Source of the DNA: Plutella xylostella
Lineage: Eukaryota > Arthropoda > Insecta > Lepidoptera > Plutellidae
Length of the DNA stretch: 64,000 bases
Direction: 5' to 3'
NCBI RefSeq assembly: GCF_932276165.1
Contig: NC_063995.1
Span: forward strand, 1,860,001 to 1,924,000
Numbering within the stretch: position 1 is the first letter of the stretch; every line of letters begins with the position of its first letter. Positions 22,705-32,589 of this stretch are shown here, piece by piece. The notes under the pieces are model-generated. The model did no database searches. It saw only the letters and a program-made list of their open reading frames with translations, and was not told the origin of the DNA. Position numbers and translations under genes: made by a program.

Positions 22705-23707
22705 GAAAAAGAAATTGACAGTTGATGAATTATGCAAGCGTTGGAATATTTTAAAAGTCTTCAAACGCCTCGGCACACAGGAACAGTGCCTCCAGTTTGC
22801 CCTGGACAGAGCCCTGCTGCCGACCTCCCGACTGTGCAGGCGCCACAAGACCCCTATGAAATTACAAACAATCGGCGACAGTGTAGGACGATTTCAGTGT
22901 ACTAAGGACATCTGCCGAAATGGATATTTTAGTAGGAGTGACAATACTTTTTTTGACGGGTGTCAAATGCAACTTAGGCAGATTTTGCAATTGATGTATT
23001 TTTACGGCGACGGCTTCAACTACGAGGAGACACAGAGGGAGTGCTACGTCCCGGGCCGGGACGAAGCCCTGCCCCTCGCCACCATCGCCCTGTGGTTCCG
23101 CTACTGCAGGGAAGCCGTCGTCATCTACCAGATCAAACATCAAAAGGAAAAAGCAAAAATAGGAGGCCCTGGTCGTTTAGTTAAATTAGACGAATCAAAA
23201 TTGGAGCACACGACGCGTGAGGGCGGAAAAATCAGGCATAGCCATTGGATCATCGGTATTATAGAGGAAGGCACCTCAGACTTCAGAGTGGACATTTTGC
23301 CTGATAATGAGAAGAGTATAAATGAGAATATGGTGAGGTTAGTTAAAAAACACGTGATCGAAGGAAGCACTATCCGCGCCAGTGACTGGGCCGCGTACAA
23401 GTGCTTGTGTGACCACGGGTACGCGGTGGAGGTGACAGACGATGCCAGTGAGAGGCTCTGGCAGGTGCTGAAGCGCTCTTACAAGGGGGTGGAAGTGACA
23501 GACGAAGCCATTCTGAGGCCCTGGCAGGTGGTGAAGCGCTACTTTAAGGGTTTGAAGGAGCGCTGCCAATACCAGGAGGACATGGAGTTCGCGGAGTGGC
23601 TGGTCGAGCGGTCGTGGAGGAAGAGGATGAAGCTCCGCAGTCTGGATCCGTTCGAGAAGTTTATAGAGTGTATCCAGTATGTGTATCCACTGAAGAAACT
23701 TATGTAA
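22705..23707 (+). CDS. Exon 2 of Merlin/IS1595-like (ISXO2-like) transposase, intact copy
   Basis: Carries the recognisable domains of a 399-aa spliced protein. A zinc-ribbon is seen at about residues 110-136 (C-x2-H, then C-x4-C), followed by SRSDNTFF and a helical region. The catalytic part begins at KIGGPGRLVKLDESK with the first Asp at about 228, then HSHWIIGIIEEG, the second Asp in RASDWAAYK at about 293, and a glutamate in DDASERLWQVLKR at about 315. This order matches the DDE_Tnp_IS1595 fold of Merlin transposons and bacterial IS1016/IS1595, which cut and paste DNA in the nucleus or cell. The last acidic residue follows the second Asp after only 21 residues, shorter than I expect for the family. 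A 63-bp tandem duplication lies here. The stop is TAA in tatgTAAtag and a polyadenylation signal AATAAA follows at 23741. The exon is open throughout, so activity is possible but unproven. Confidence 0.8.
23426..23551 (+). repeat. Two 63-bp in-frame tandem units inside the transposase
   Basis: Units 23426-23488 and 23489-23551 each encode 21 residues beginning VEVTD and ending in KRSYKG or KRYFKG. The minus-strand copy has only one unit, so this is a duplication in this copy. The first unit keeps SERLW with the presumed catalytic Glu. In the second, the matching position reads ILRPW with Leu. Confidence 0.88.
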
Positions 23708-23740
23708 TAGGTTACTGCTTGTTTGATTTCATGATTTTCT

Positions 23741-23746
23741 AATAAA
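23741..23746 (+). terminator. Polyadenylation signal of transposase copy 1
   Basis: AATAAA lies 34 bp after the stop codon. The equivalent signal in the second copy is at 26983-26988 on the minus strand. Recognisable similarity between the copies fades about 50-60 bp beyond it. Confidence 0.5.
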
Positions 23747-23799
23747 TAATTATACTGATATGTTTCACTTTTCAGAAACTCGTTTGTTTTATTTTAAAG

Positions 23800-24210
23800 T
23801 GTATATTGGCCGCGAGCTTGGATTCTCCTTAATATGTTTTCCCGTGGACGCTCCCGAACTACCTACCCAATAACGTGCCATAGTGGTATTAAATTACATG
23901 GAAGTTGACAAATACTTGACTAAAAATGATTTTCAAGACTTCATACAGCAAAGTGTAGTAATGGCAAAATACTTTTTTTAATTTATAAATTTGAAGTTTC
24001 AAGCATCTAACTTTATGCAGTTTAGGTTTTTTCATACAACATTTTTCCCGCTAAGTCCCCTTTTTCAAAACACTGCCATAACTAAGCCTTATATTTATAC
24101 TAAGGTATGGTAGGCTAGATTGAAAATTATTGGTAAAGGAAAGGAATACAAACAGTACACAATACTAATCATTCTTAAACTATTTACATAGGTCTTATTC
24201 TAGTATTTTT
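23800..24210. other. Spacer after transposase copy 1
   Basis: Non-coding and AT-rich. At 23815-23870, gcgagcttgg and ttttcccgtggac look like an eroded piece of the RTE-like tail family. Nothing else recognised. Confidence 0.4.
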
Positions 24211-24354
24211 AGGGCTGATTTTTAAATAGTCAGATAAGTGTAATCTGAGGAATAAAATTGTTGCTGTCGCATCCGAATGTTTGTATTAGACAGTGACAGC
24301 AACAATTTTATTCTTCAGATAACACTTATCTGACCATTGCAAAATCAGCCCTTA
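24211..24354. mobile_element. MITE family A copy
   Basis: Foldback starting agggctgatttttaaatagt and ending in its inverse. Its inner arms are gaataaaattgttgctgtc and inverse. Related copies are at 40471-40604 and 50829-50970. Confidence 0.8.
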
Positions 24355-24399
24355 ACCGGTTATATGTATCCACAACATTTGCCAAAACTTTTCTATATC

Positions 24400-24949
24400 T
24401 AAAGCCTCATCCACACGCTTGGCAAACAGCCAACAGCAAACACGGACGTGTGAATGGGTGTTTGTTGTTGTTTGCCTGTTTGTGTTTGTGTTGGGCAGTG
24501 TTCGGCATCGGTGTCGGTTTTTCTTGCCAGATCAAAGGATGTTTGGCAAACAGTTTGCTACGCATCCACACGTTTGGCAGCGATCAGTATGCGCGCGAGC
24601 TTGCGGGAGGTGGACGTATTTACTTGCTATATTTTATGTATATTTATTATTTTACTTGTATTTATCATGGCAAATTAAAGCACAAATAATAGGTTTTAAG
24701 TAGTACCTTGTACGATTTATTTTAATCATGCACCAACGTCTTGGCTTTAATTTTTAATAAAAATATGTCAACCCGAAAGTAATAGCTGCATTAAGCTCGC
24801 CGTCCGCCATGTATGCCGATTCGGAATGTTATGAACTTTCGCCAAGCATGTGGATGGCTGTTTGTGTTGGGTAATTATGGTTGGTGTTTGGGACTTCGTT
24901 TGCTTTTGGCTGTTTGCCATTGTTTGCCAAGCGTGTGGATGGGGCTTAA
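24400..24949. mobile_element. 550-bp TIR element, taaagcctcatccacacgc family
   Basis: Left end taaagcctcatccacacgct and right end the inverse of taagccccatccacacgctt, followed on both sides by tggcaaaca words. The interior is GT-rich and has overlapping small ORFs that look like chance. It has no transposase, so it is nonautonomous. Confidence 0.75.
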
Positions 24950-25527
24950 GAACTAAGTTTTAAGTTAATTATTTATATAATTTTATGTTTCATATTTTAT
25001 GCTGATAGATGTGTTGTTAACCGTACTGATATTTACATAAAATTTAAATTAATTGATTTTTATATTTTGATTTGTCTATTTTTCATAATCCCGTGGGAAT
25101 TTCGGAAATTCCTTTCCTACCGTATCTCTACGATACCTGTACCTAAGCTACGTCCGTCCCTTCCAAAGGAGAATGGCCATTTCTCTATGGCGCCATGACC
25201 CGCCAAAGCAGCCATTGATGAAGCATACACTAATGTGTAGCCCATGACTACAGTATATTATTATCCTGGTGTAAAATTTATTATGAGGCCTGGGAGAACG
25301 AAGATATAGGTGCCGAAAGATCAAGTATTTGTACTGTACTAGATGTTTCCCTCAAGCAAAGTATATTTTTAAAAAGTGGATTAGATTTTTTTATACATTT
25401 TTCCCTCATTTAGAACACCTTTATCACTGAACAAAAATTGGTTTGGTTAGTGTTAGTGGCTGCAAAACGAGTCAGATTTGGCCATTCTCTTTTCAAGTGC
25501 CTACTTTTAGCCGTTTAAATAAAGAGT
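24950..25527. other. AT-rich spacer
   Basis: No gene seen. cccgtgggaatttcgg near 25092 resembles a decayed RTE-like tail in reverse. The rest is unrecognised. Confidence 0.35.
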
Positions 25528-25700
25528 ATTGTAAATTGACAGATTCTGAACGGTTCATCAACAGTCGATTGTCCCGCAATTTAGTGACGTATCGTTCTAT
25601 TGGCGGGACAATCGACTGTTGATGAACCGTTCAGAATCTGACAATTTACTATCTGAGATTAAAAACAGACCATAGGAGCCTACATCATCGCAATCCAATA
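25528..25700. mobile_element. Foldback (MITE-like) with 45-bp arms, right partner of the 20.66 kb inverted repeat
   Basis: Arms gattctgaacggttcatcaa and its inverse flank a loop containing agtgacgtatcgttctattg. The outer part (ctgagattaaaaacagacc) also matches 20660-20700 in inverse. It may be a separate MITE that left a fragment at 20.7 kb, or the subterminal repeat of a larger 5-kb element. Confidence 0.6.
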
Positions 25701-26930
25701 CCGTCTTAACTTCGTGTCGGTAACCAACATTAAAGCTAGACCACAGAATAATAACTAGTACCAGGTACAGAAGTCCATCTTCGCAATGGCTTGCAAAGAA
25801 ATATGACTCCATCCCATAAGCAATAAGATCTAATTTAGATCGCGTTCCAGCCGCATACGTTTTTATTTACTTACCTACCAATTAATTTTTGAGGGAATAT
25901 GCGCCTTATTTCACTGGACTACAGTGCATAATAAGTTATACGTGGTTATACGCATTGAAAAAGAACGCCACCTTAGGGTTGCCTCAGCACCACAGACTAC
26001 AACGTTTACAAAGCAACGGACTGAGTTTGTAAAAAGAATGTCATGTTTTAAAACAAAATTAATTTGAATTTATTAGAATATTTAGAATTTAGAATACAAA
26101 GCTATTCCAAACTTTTTTTCTATTGGAAATAACCAGTAAAAACAATAACAATTTCATAGTTAAGATATTTTGAAGTACCTACATAAAATATGTATGAATC
26201 TAAGTAGGTAGGTAACCTAAAACATTTAATTTTGTGAAAACATGTTTTTTTTTCGTTATAATTTATATTATGGATATAATTTATATTATGATACAGAACG
26301 TGTTAGTTTCGTTAAGCACTAATCCCACTCAGCGCACATTTTATAATCGATTCATTAATACATTTTGAAGGTAGTTGTGTCTGTAAATTTAATACTTTAA
26401 CGAAAACAAAATTGGAATAGACTTTGTTCAACATGGAGAAAAAAGGGTTTGTAGTTCAGATTAATTTCATTTCAAATAAGGAACGTAGAAGAAATCAATA
26501 AAATACTTAGATTAGTTTTACCTGTCAGCATCTTTTGGTAATCTAAAAAAATAAATTTGGATCACGATCCGTATTTAAGCAATTAAATACGGCACAGTAT
26601 TTTTTTGCTGCTTTTTTTCTTTTTATGTCCATTTTTCTATTCATAAATTTTAATAAATACCTAAATACGACATTTATAAACTAGTACGAAATAGGAACAA
26701 ATAGCGCGCGCGTGTATCGTCTTCCGCTTGCGGCAGCCGACTAGATTCGCCCCCTCGAGGCGGCAGGCGCCAGGCTGGCGCCTGCGCCGCCCATGCGCGG
26801 AGTGACACAGGCCTGGCTAGACTAAGGTCTTTGGTCGAAGACTAAGGTTTGTCATTGACACTGGTTCCAGTCCGATCTACATCCAACCAATTCTACAGCG
26901 CAAATTGTTATGCCCTATCCTATACCTTAT
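25700..26930. other. Spacer between transposase copies, with a CpG-rich island at 26700-26820
   Basis: Mostly AT-rich with no ORF of note. The 26704-26815 stretch is strikingly GC- and CpG-rich and contains the 21-bp near-perfect palindrome caggcgccag-g-ctggcgcctg at 26764-26784. No gene start could be tied to it. Confidence 0.5.
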
Positions 26931-27029
26931 AATTAGGTAATTTAAAAACAAAGCAGTTTTTGAAAAGTGAAACATATAATTATTTATTAGATAATCATGA
27001 AATCAAACAAGTAGTAACGTAGGTACATA

Positions 27030-28643
27030 TTATTTAAGTTTCCTCCGTGGATATACATACTGGATACATTCTATCAATTTCTCGAACGGATCCAGACTGC
27101 GCATCTTCATCCTCTTCCTCCACGACAGCTCGACCAGCCACTCCGCGAACCCCATGTCCTCCTGGTAGTGGTAGCGCTCATTGAAACCCTTGTAGGAGCA
27201 CTTTAGCACCTGCCAGGGCCTCTCACTGGCATCGTCTGTCACCTCCACCGCGTACCCGCGGTCACACAAGCACCTGTACGCGGCCCAGTCACCGGCACGG
27301 ATAGTGCTTCCTTCGATCACGTGTCTTTTAACTGCCCTCACCAAATTTTCATTTAAACTCTTCTCATTATCAGGGAAAACGTCCACTCTGAAGTCTAAGG
27401 TGCCTTCCTCTATAATACCGATCATCCAATGGCCACGCCTGGATTTTCCGCCCTCATGCTTGTGTACCCCATTTTTGATTCGTCTAATATAACTAAACGA
27501 CCAGGGCCTCCTATTTTAGGTTTTTCCTTTTGGTGTTTGATCTGGTAGATGACGACGGCTTCCCTGCAGTAGCCGAACCACATGGCGATGGTGGCGAGGT
27601 GCAGGGCGGCGTCCCGGTCCGGGATGTAGCACTCCCTCTGTGTCTGCTCGTAATCGTAGCCATTGCTGTAGAAATACATCATTTCGAAAATCAGTCTAAG
27701 TTGCATTTGGCACCCCTCAAAAAACGTATGGTCACTCCTACTAAAAGCTCGATTTCGGCAGATGTCCTTAGTACACTGAAATCGTCCTATACTGTCGCCA
27801 ATTGTTTGTAATTTCATAGGGGTCTTGTGGCGCCTGCACAGTCGGGAAGCCGGCAGCAGGGCTCTGTCCAGGGCAAACTGGAGGCACTGCTCCTGTGTGC
27901 CGAGGCGTTTGAAGATTTTATGAACATTCCAACGCGTGCGTATTTCATCAGCTGTCAATTGCTTTTTCCTGTAACAAAATTAATATTTTAAATATCGGTA
28001 GTGAATTCGATGTCACAAAATTTACATTTAGCTGTGTCAAACCCTAAATTTAATCCTTATCCTGAAAAAACTAAGCTGGCCTTTCTTTTTATATATTGAG
28101 AGAAAAACCTGGGCCTATAACCTAACCATCGCACTATCAAGGCGCGTCTACAGATACCGCATTTAAAGTGATAGGTTGCGAGCCGTATTGCCGTTTTGCA
28201 ATGAATACAATGCACTTGTGGTACACATTTACAAATTTAGTTGTGCAGTTTAGTTATTTAGTTGTATTATATAAAATAATGCATTCGGTAGGTAGGTACA
28301 TGCCGGGCGACAGCTCTAATAATAGTTTACTTATTCCAAGAAAAATACGGAAATAAATTATGTAAACAAATACATACTTTCGAAATAGCGGGTCGTCACC
28401 ATCATCCTCTGTATTAAAAACAGATACAGCTTTTATTATATCTTGGTAGTTACTGGCGGCGACACCAAAAAATACTATTGGTTTTGGTTGCAACTCCGAC
28501 ACGTGTTCTGTTGAGTCAGAGTCAGAAGGTTCACTTTTTATTTTAATATTTTGAGGTGTATCTTCCGAAGAATCCGCCATTTCTTCGTCTGACACATCAC
28601 TATCACTTTTGGAAATGGAAGATTGAATATCTTTATCCTCCAT
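27030..28643 (-). pseudogene. Merlin/IS1595-like transposase, second copy, frameshifted
   Basis: Minus-strand relative of the 21.3-23.7 kb gene. Exon 1 is 28643-28378 (donor GTATGT), exon 2 runs from 27968 (acceptor ttgttacag) to 27030, and the join keeps frame as in copy 1. Exon 1 is longer than copy 1 and includes IKSEPSDSDSTEHVSELQPK, with a psi-K-x-E sumoylation-like motif. The zinc-ribbon (CRRHKTP, then QCTKDIC) and LDESK are present. A 1-nt loss at about 27460-27475, just after LDESK, shifts the frame to a stop at 27422. The rest of the domain continues in the other frame from about 27425 (GIIEEG, RAGDWAAYR, ASERPW). It has a single copy of the segment duplicated in copy 1. Because the intron is kept, it arose by DNA-level copying, not by retroposition. 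Confidence 0.78.
28150..28215 (-). repeat. SINE tail fragment (family L) in intron of transposase copy 2
   Basis: On the minus strand it reads aatacggctcgcaacctatc, as in the plus-strand copies at 10855, 55642 and 61826. Confidence 0.5.
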
Positions 28644-28761
28644 TTTAAGTTATAGTACGTGTTGCACAATAAGGACGTGCGTTCGCCTTGAACAACAGAT
28701 AGGAACTGAGATGGCGAGCAAGGGGGAGCGGAGGGTGCGGGGGGCATTGCGACGCGGCTGA

Positions 28762-28773
28762 CAAAATGGCGGC
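28762..28773 (-). promoter_or_regulatory. YY1/Pho-like motif upstream of transposase copy 2
   Basis: Plus-strand caaaatggcggc, equivalent in position to the motif at 21164-21175 in copy 1. The GC-rich leader around it (cgcggctgac, ggggggcattgcg) is also conserved between copies. Confidence 0.33.
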
Positions 28774-28800
28774 GTAATAACAATAGCAAATAATTTACTT

Positions 28801-28960
28801 TACTTTATCATGTAGAATATAATAACTTTATTGGTCACCACAAATATTAAAAAAAGATCCCGACGAATTAAGAACCTCCTCCTTTTTTTGAAGACGGTTA
28901 AAAACATACATATATAATACTTGTAAACTAGAAACAATGAACAATAGGCGGACTTAATAA
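28801..28960 (-). mobile_element. LINE-type 3' tail inserted in leader of transposase copy 2
   Basis: Read on the minus strand, ttgttcattgtttctagttt leads into accgtcttcaaaaaaagga and ends in gaccaataaagttattatat. It matches the plus-strand tail at 4795-4925 and is absent from the matching leader of copy 1, so it inserted after the copies split. Confidence 0.6.
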
Positions 28961-29451
28961 CTGGTGAAATTGTATAGCGAATATCTATACCAATACCAAT
29001 ATTATGTTCCAAATGAACAGAGAATCAGGCGAACCATATTATTAGTAAGTTTTAAAAAATCTATTAAGTAATATCTAATGGTTTTAAAAACCAGCAGTAA
29101 ACCCCTGTCTATGTAACAAAGAGCTTACTAGGTACATAAGGTACCTATTAAGTACTAGCACACTATTGCCATTTCACGACACAAACATTTAATCTTAGTA
29201 GAGTTAAAATTGATTTCAATTAAAATGATGAATCAAAATTCAATTCTATTGTTATCCTATAATCTTTGTGCTCTCGACAGGTTTGCCGAACTAATAATAA
29301 AATAAGTCAAGCTACACTGTAGCGAGCGACCCCGTTATACAAGCACCAATTATAATAATTAAATTAAAACCTTGTTGCTTGGCAATGTTGGGATACCGAT
29401 GAAAAAAAAAACACTTTTTAACGTGTAAATTGTAGTCTTTGGTGCATTATG

Positions 29452-29590
29452 ATAGGTACGGTGGCGCAGTGGCTAGTGACTGTTGTGCCAAGGGTACGGG
29501 ATCTCTTCTCGGCCGGGATAAATATTAGTTACATACACATATTTGTTCCCGTGTTCGTGGGTGTTACACGTTTTAGTTGTGTTACTTGCC
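29452..29590 (+). mobile_element. tRNA-headed SINE, eroded
   Basis: The A-box-like acggtggcgcagtggctagt is followed by a poor B-box region, then atatttgttcccgtgttcgt, matching the other SINE bodies. Confidence 0.55.
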
Positions 29591-31104
29591 TACCAAGCTT
29601 GGAGATTATTGCAAAAACTCTTTAGTTTGGAGGAGGCCATCTCCTATACCTCTAATTATTTGTTCTCCTAGAATTATGAAACCTATTAAGAATATAATAA
29701 TACGTACGTGAGGTTGCGTTACATATTTAAATATTTAAATTCCAATAATTAGTTATAATTTAAAGTAAATAAATAGGGTAAGGCAATATAATAATTACAC
29801 ATACTGTAAGATGTCCAAATAAAGTAAATAAATAAATAAAAAGATGAATTATAAAAAAAAATATTACAGTCGGCGCGGCGGCGGCGGCGGTGTGGCGTAC
29901 AGTCAGTCTACTGGGAACACTGCCTACCATTCGAATATCAGACTCGTGACCTTGACTGACAGTCCTAACTCCCAACCAGTTTCAAATTAAAGTCTCCAAG
30001 TTGTCAAATTAGATCCCCACTAAAACTCCATTTTGCTATCCACAGGGATTCGGGTTTCATTCGTACTTCTAATGTTTCATGTTTGATAGACAAAGTTATT
30101 TCGTCTGGGAATGGGGTGTTATGTTAATACGTACTTATTTACCTTTATAATACTCGGGTCGAGGCGCTCGTATCCTCAAAGGGTTCTCAGTTACTTTTAC
30201 TTATTCTGTTATTATATTATATAAGTCAATGTTTTTTGTTTGATAATAAGTACGGTCAGGTGCAGAGAAACCTCCCATAGTAACAATGTTTGTGAGGGGG
30301 TATGATTGTATGACCACCAATAGATATGATGTGACCACGTTGAACATTAACTTTTTACCATCAAAAAAATAACAAGACGCGAGTTCCACATGGTATTTGA
30401 TAGCTAAACATCTGTTCAACGTGTGTAGGTAGGTTTGAGGTAAGTACAGTCTTAGGCCAAAATACATAAAATTATAGATTTTGTCATTAGCGCCTTTCCG
30501 CTTAGTGATCAAGTTTTTTTGGCATATTGCACTTAAATATATACGAGTGAATGCGCCAAAATATGCAAGTAGCGTGCGCGCGGTAATCGAACCCGGAACA
30601 TGTGGTCGATATAATGATGCTGTCTTTGTCTCGCTACACTTATGTGTCACAAGCGAAAGCGAGACGGCGACATAGTTGACAACCGGTAGCGTGTATTACG
30701 CAAGCATTAGATAAGATTATTTATAGATTCATAAACGTTATGTTATAATGTATGATAAGGATTTGTTCGCCATTTTATATCGTAGGTATTTTCACTTTTA
30801 TGTTTAAGTGTACTTACACAAAAAATAATGTTCTGTTTAATTAAATTAGAGATGTTACAAATGTACAATATATTCAGCTCCAATGTGGTAAAGTTGCCAT
30901 GCTGAAGTTTGCTAAGTTTCTAACATAAACTAGAGAATTCCGCACTGCTTCATATGAAAGGTACTAGGATAGTGTCATTAGTGTGGAGCATAGGGATTAA
31001 AATGAATTTATATAGTCTGTATAGTTAAGATATTACTTCCTTCCCATAAAGCTAAAGCTTTTCATTTCAAGAAAACTATCATACAACGATATAAATGTCG
31101 CAGG
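29591..31104. other. Spacer with a short CGG run
   Basis: (cgg)n at 29875-29893. At 30580-30602, ggtaatcgaacccggaacat resembles a reversed B-box, perhaps a SINE relic. The 149-aa minus ORF (30201-30650) shows no motif. Confidence 0.3.
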
Positions 31105-32482
31105 CATCTGGTTTAATCTCCTTTTTGATTGAACCACTAGCCCGTTCATTGGATGGCTCTATTCAGTTGTATGACTAAAGGACAATTTAAAGAACTACTT
31201 AGATAGACTCGTCAAGTCGTTGATTGTAACGTTCGACGTCTTGACTGAACGTCATTCAGCGAAGTCGTTGAATGGGATATAGTATAGCAACTTTGTAATG
31301 TCTGGTTAGGGTGAAAATGACCAGACAAGAGTCAACAAAAAGACTATGTTACAAAGCTCTTATCTCACAAATTAACATAGCAATAACAATAAACGTACCT
31401 TCATATTGTTGTTATTATCCAGTTTCGCCACAATTTTTTCTTTGAAACTATCCGCCAGCGGCGTAATAATAGGTAAATCCATGTTGGCATTGGCACACTA
31501 TTTTAACGGGTTCCGCTCATCTCGCATAATCTTTATTGACCGAAACTCATTTCGCATAACTCGTATGGTCTAAACTTTTTTGGCCGAACCATCACTTTGC
31601 CAAGACTTATGTGGCATAAGGCTCGTTTCGTCTAAAACTCTTTAGGCACAATCTTTAAACACCTAAGTTTCGTTTGCTCAAATTCATGTTCGTCTATACC
31701 TATGTATAATCTTGTTTCTCCTAATGTTATCTTAATAAATAATATATTAAGTACGTAGTAAATGTACAAATTGTGGTATTTTTCTCCTACATCCCGAAAA
31801 TCACGATATTGTATGATCAAAAAATCAAAAGTTAACGACCAATATAATTATTACAAACCCCATGAGATCGAAACCTAAAAAGGTGCACATGTTCATCAAA
31901 ACCAAAGCGGAGCGCAGCGAAGCGGAGCGGAGCGTTTTCCAAACAGCGGAAACAATACAAGGCACCAGTTTGCGCTATGTAGGGAGACGCTCCGTCAAAG
32001 TTAAAGCCAAATGAATATTATTACTTTGTATAAACCTATGCCATAGCATTATTAGGCTATTCAAGATTTGGCCATACCATTATTAGGCTAAACAATGTAA
32101 TGCGAAATAACTTTTTACTAAACGAGATTTATGCCATACGATTTTCGGCGTAACGAGACTTTGACCAAACGTTACTATGCAATACGAGATTAGGCAAATA
32201 AATCTTATGCCAAAAAAGGTAGAACCATTTTAACACAAATAACGCACTTTAAAGCTAATTTATTTGCAAAAAACTAACAATATAGGTGCTTTTTGTGTCA
32301 GCTGTTAGCTGTTAGACGCCATATTTGTTTTATTAACCACCTGACTGATTTTAAGTCAGCTAACTAGTTGGACGTTTTGTGACGCTTGTACAATCAACGT
32401 TCAGCCTATTCATACAATTGAGTAGCGCCATCCAATGAATGGCTAGTGATTCAACCAAAAAGGAGAAAGATGAAGAAAGAAA
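31105..32482. mobile_element. Older TIR element split by the 719-bp insertion
   Basis: The left arm tctcctttttgattgaacca and ttcattggatggc recur inverted at 32405-32475 (tggttgaatc, ttcattggatggc). Removing the 719-bp insertion leaves about 650 bp between the arm ends. Confidence 0.65.
31508..32226. mobile_element. 719-bp GGGTTC-ended element with exact 8-bp target duplication
   Basis: Starts gggttccgctcatctcgc and ends ggtagaacc. The ends are imperfect inverted repeats (gcataatctttatt versus gcataagatttatt in inverse). It is flanked on both sides by attttaac (31500-31507 and 32227-32234). No transposase ORF. It matches 21768-22547. An 8-bp duplication fits hAT, P or Merlin type transposases. 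The terminal GGG does not look like the usual hAT CAG. Confidence 0.88.
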
Positions 32483-32517
32483 GATGCCTTCGACATAAAT
32501 ATACATAATACAAACAC

Positions 32518-32580
32518 TCACCTTGTACTAATGTACTACCTTGCGGGGTAGGCAGAGGTGCATTTCTGCACCCACAACGA
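32518..32580 (-). repeat. SINE tail fragment, reverse
   Basis: ccttgcggggtaggcagagg matches the end of the SINE at 5827-6094 in inverse. Confidence 0.65.
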
Positions 32581-32589
32581 GTAATAATA

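Noticed and set aside
24419..24703. Three overlapping ORFs rich in Val, Phe and Leu
   Set aside because: They lie in the GT-rich interior of the 550-bp TIR element, with no motif.
30201..30650. 149-codon minus-strand ORF, one of the longest in the window
   Set aside because: No domain, poor complexity, and part overlaps a possible SINE relic. Its length alone is not enough in AT-rich DNA.
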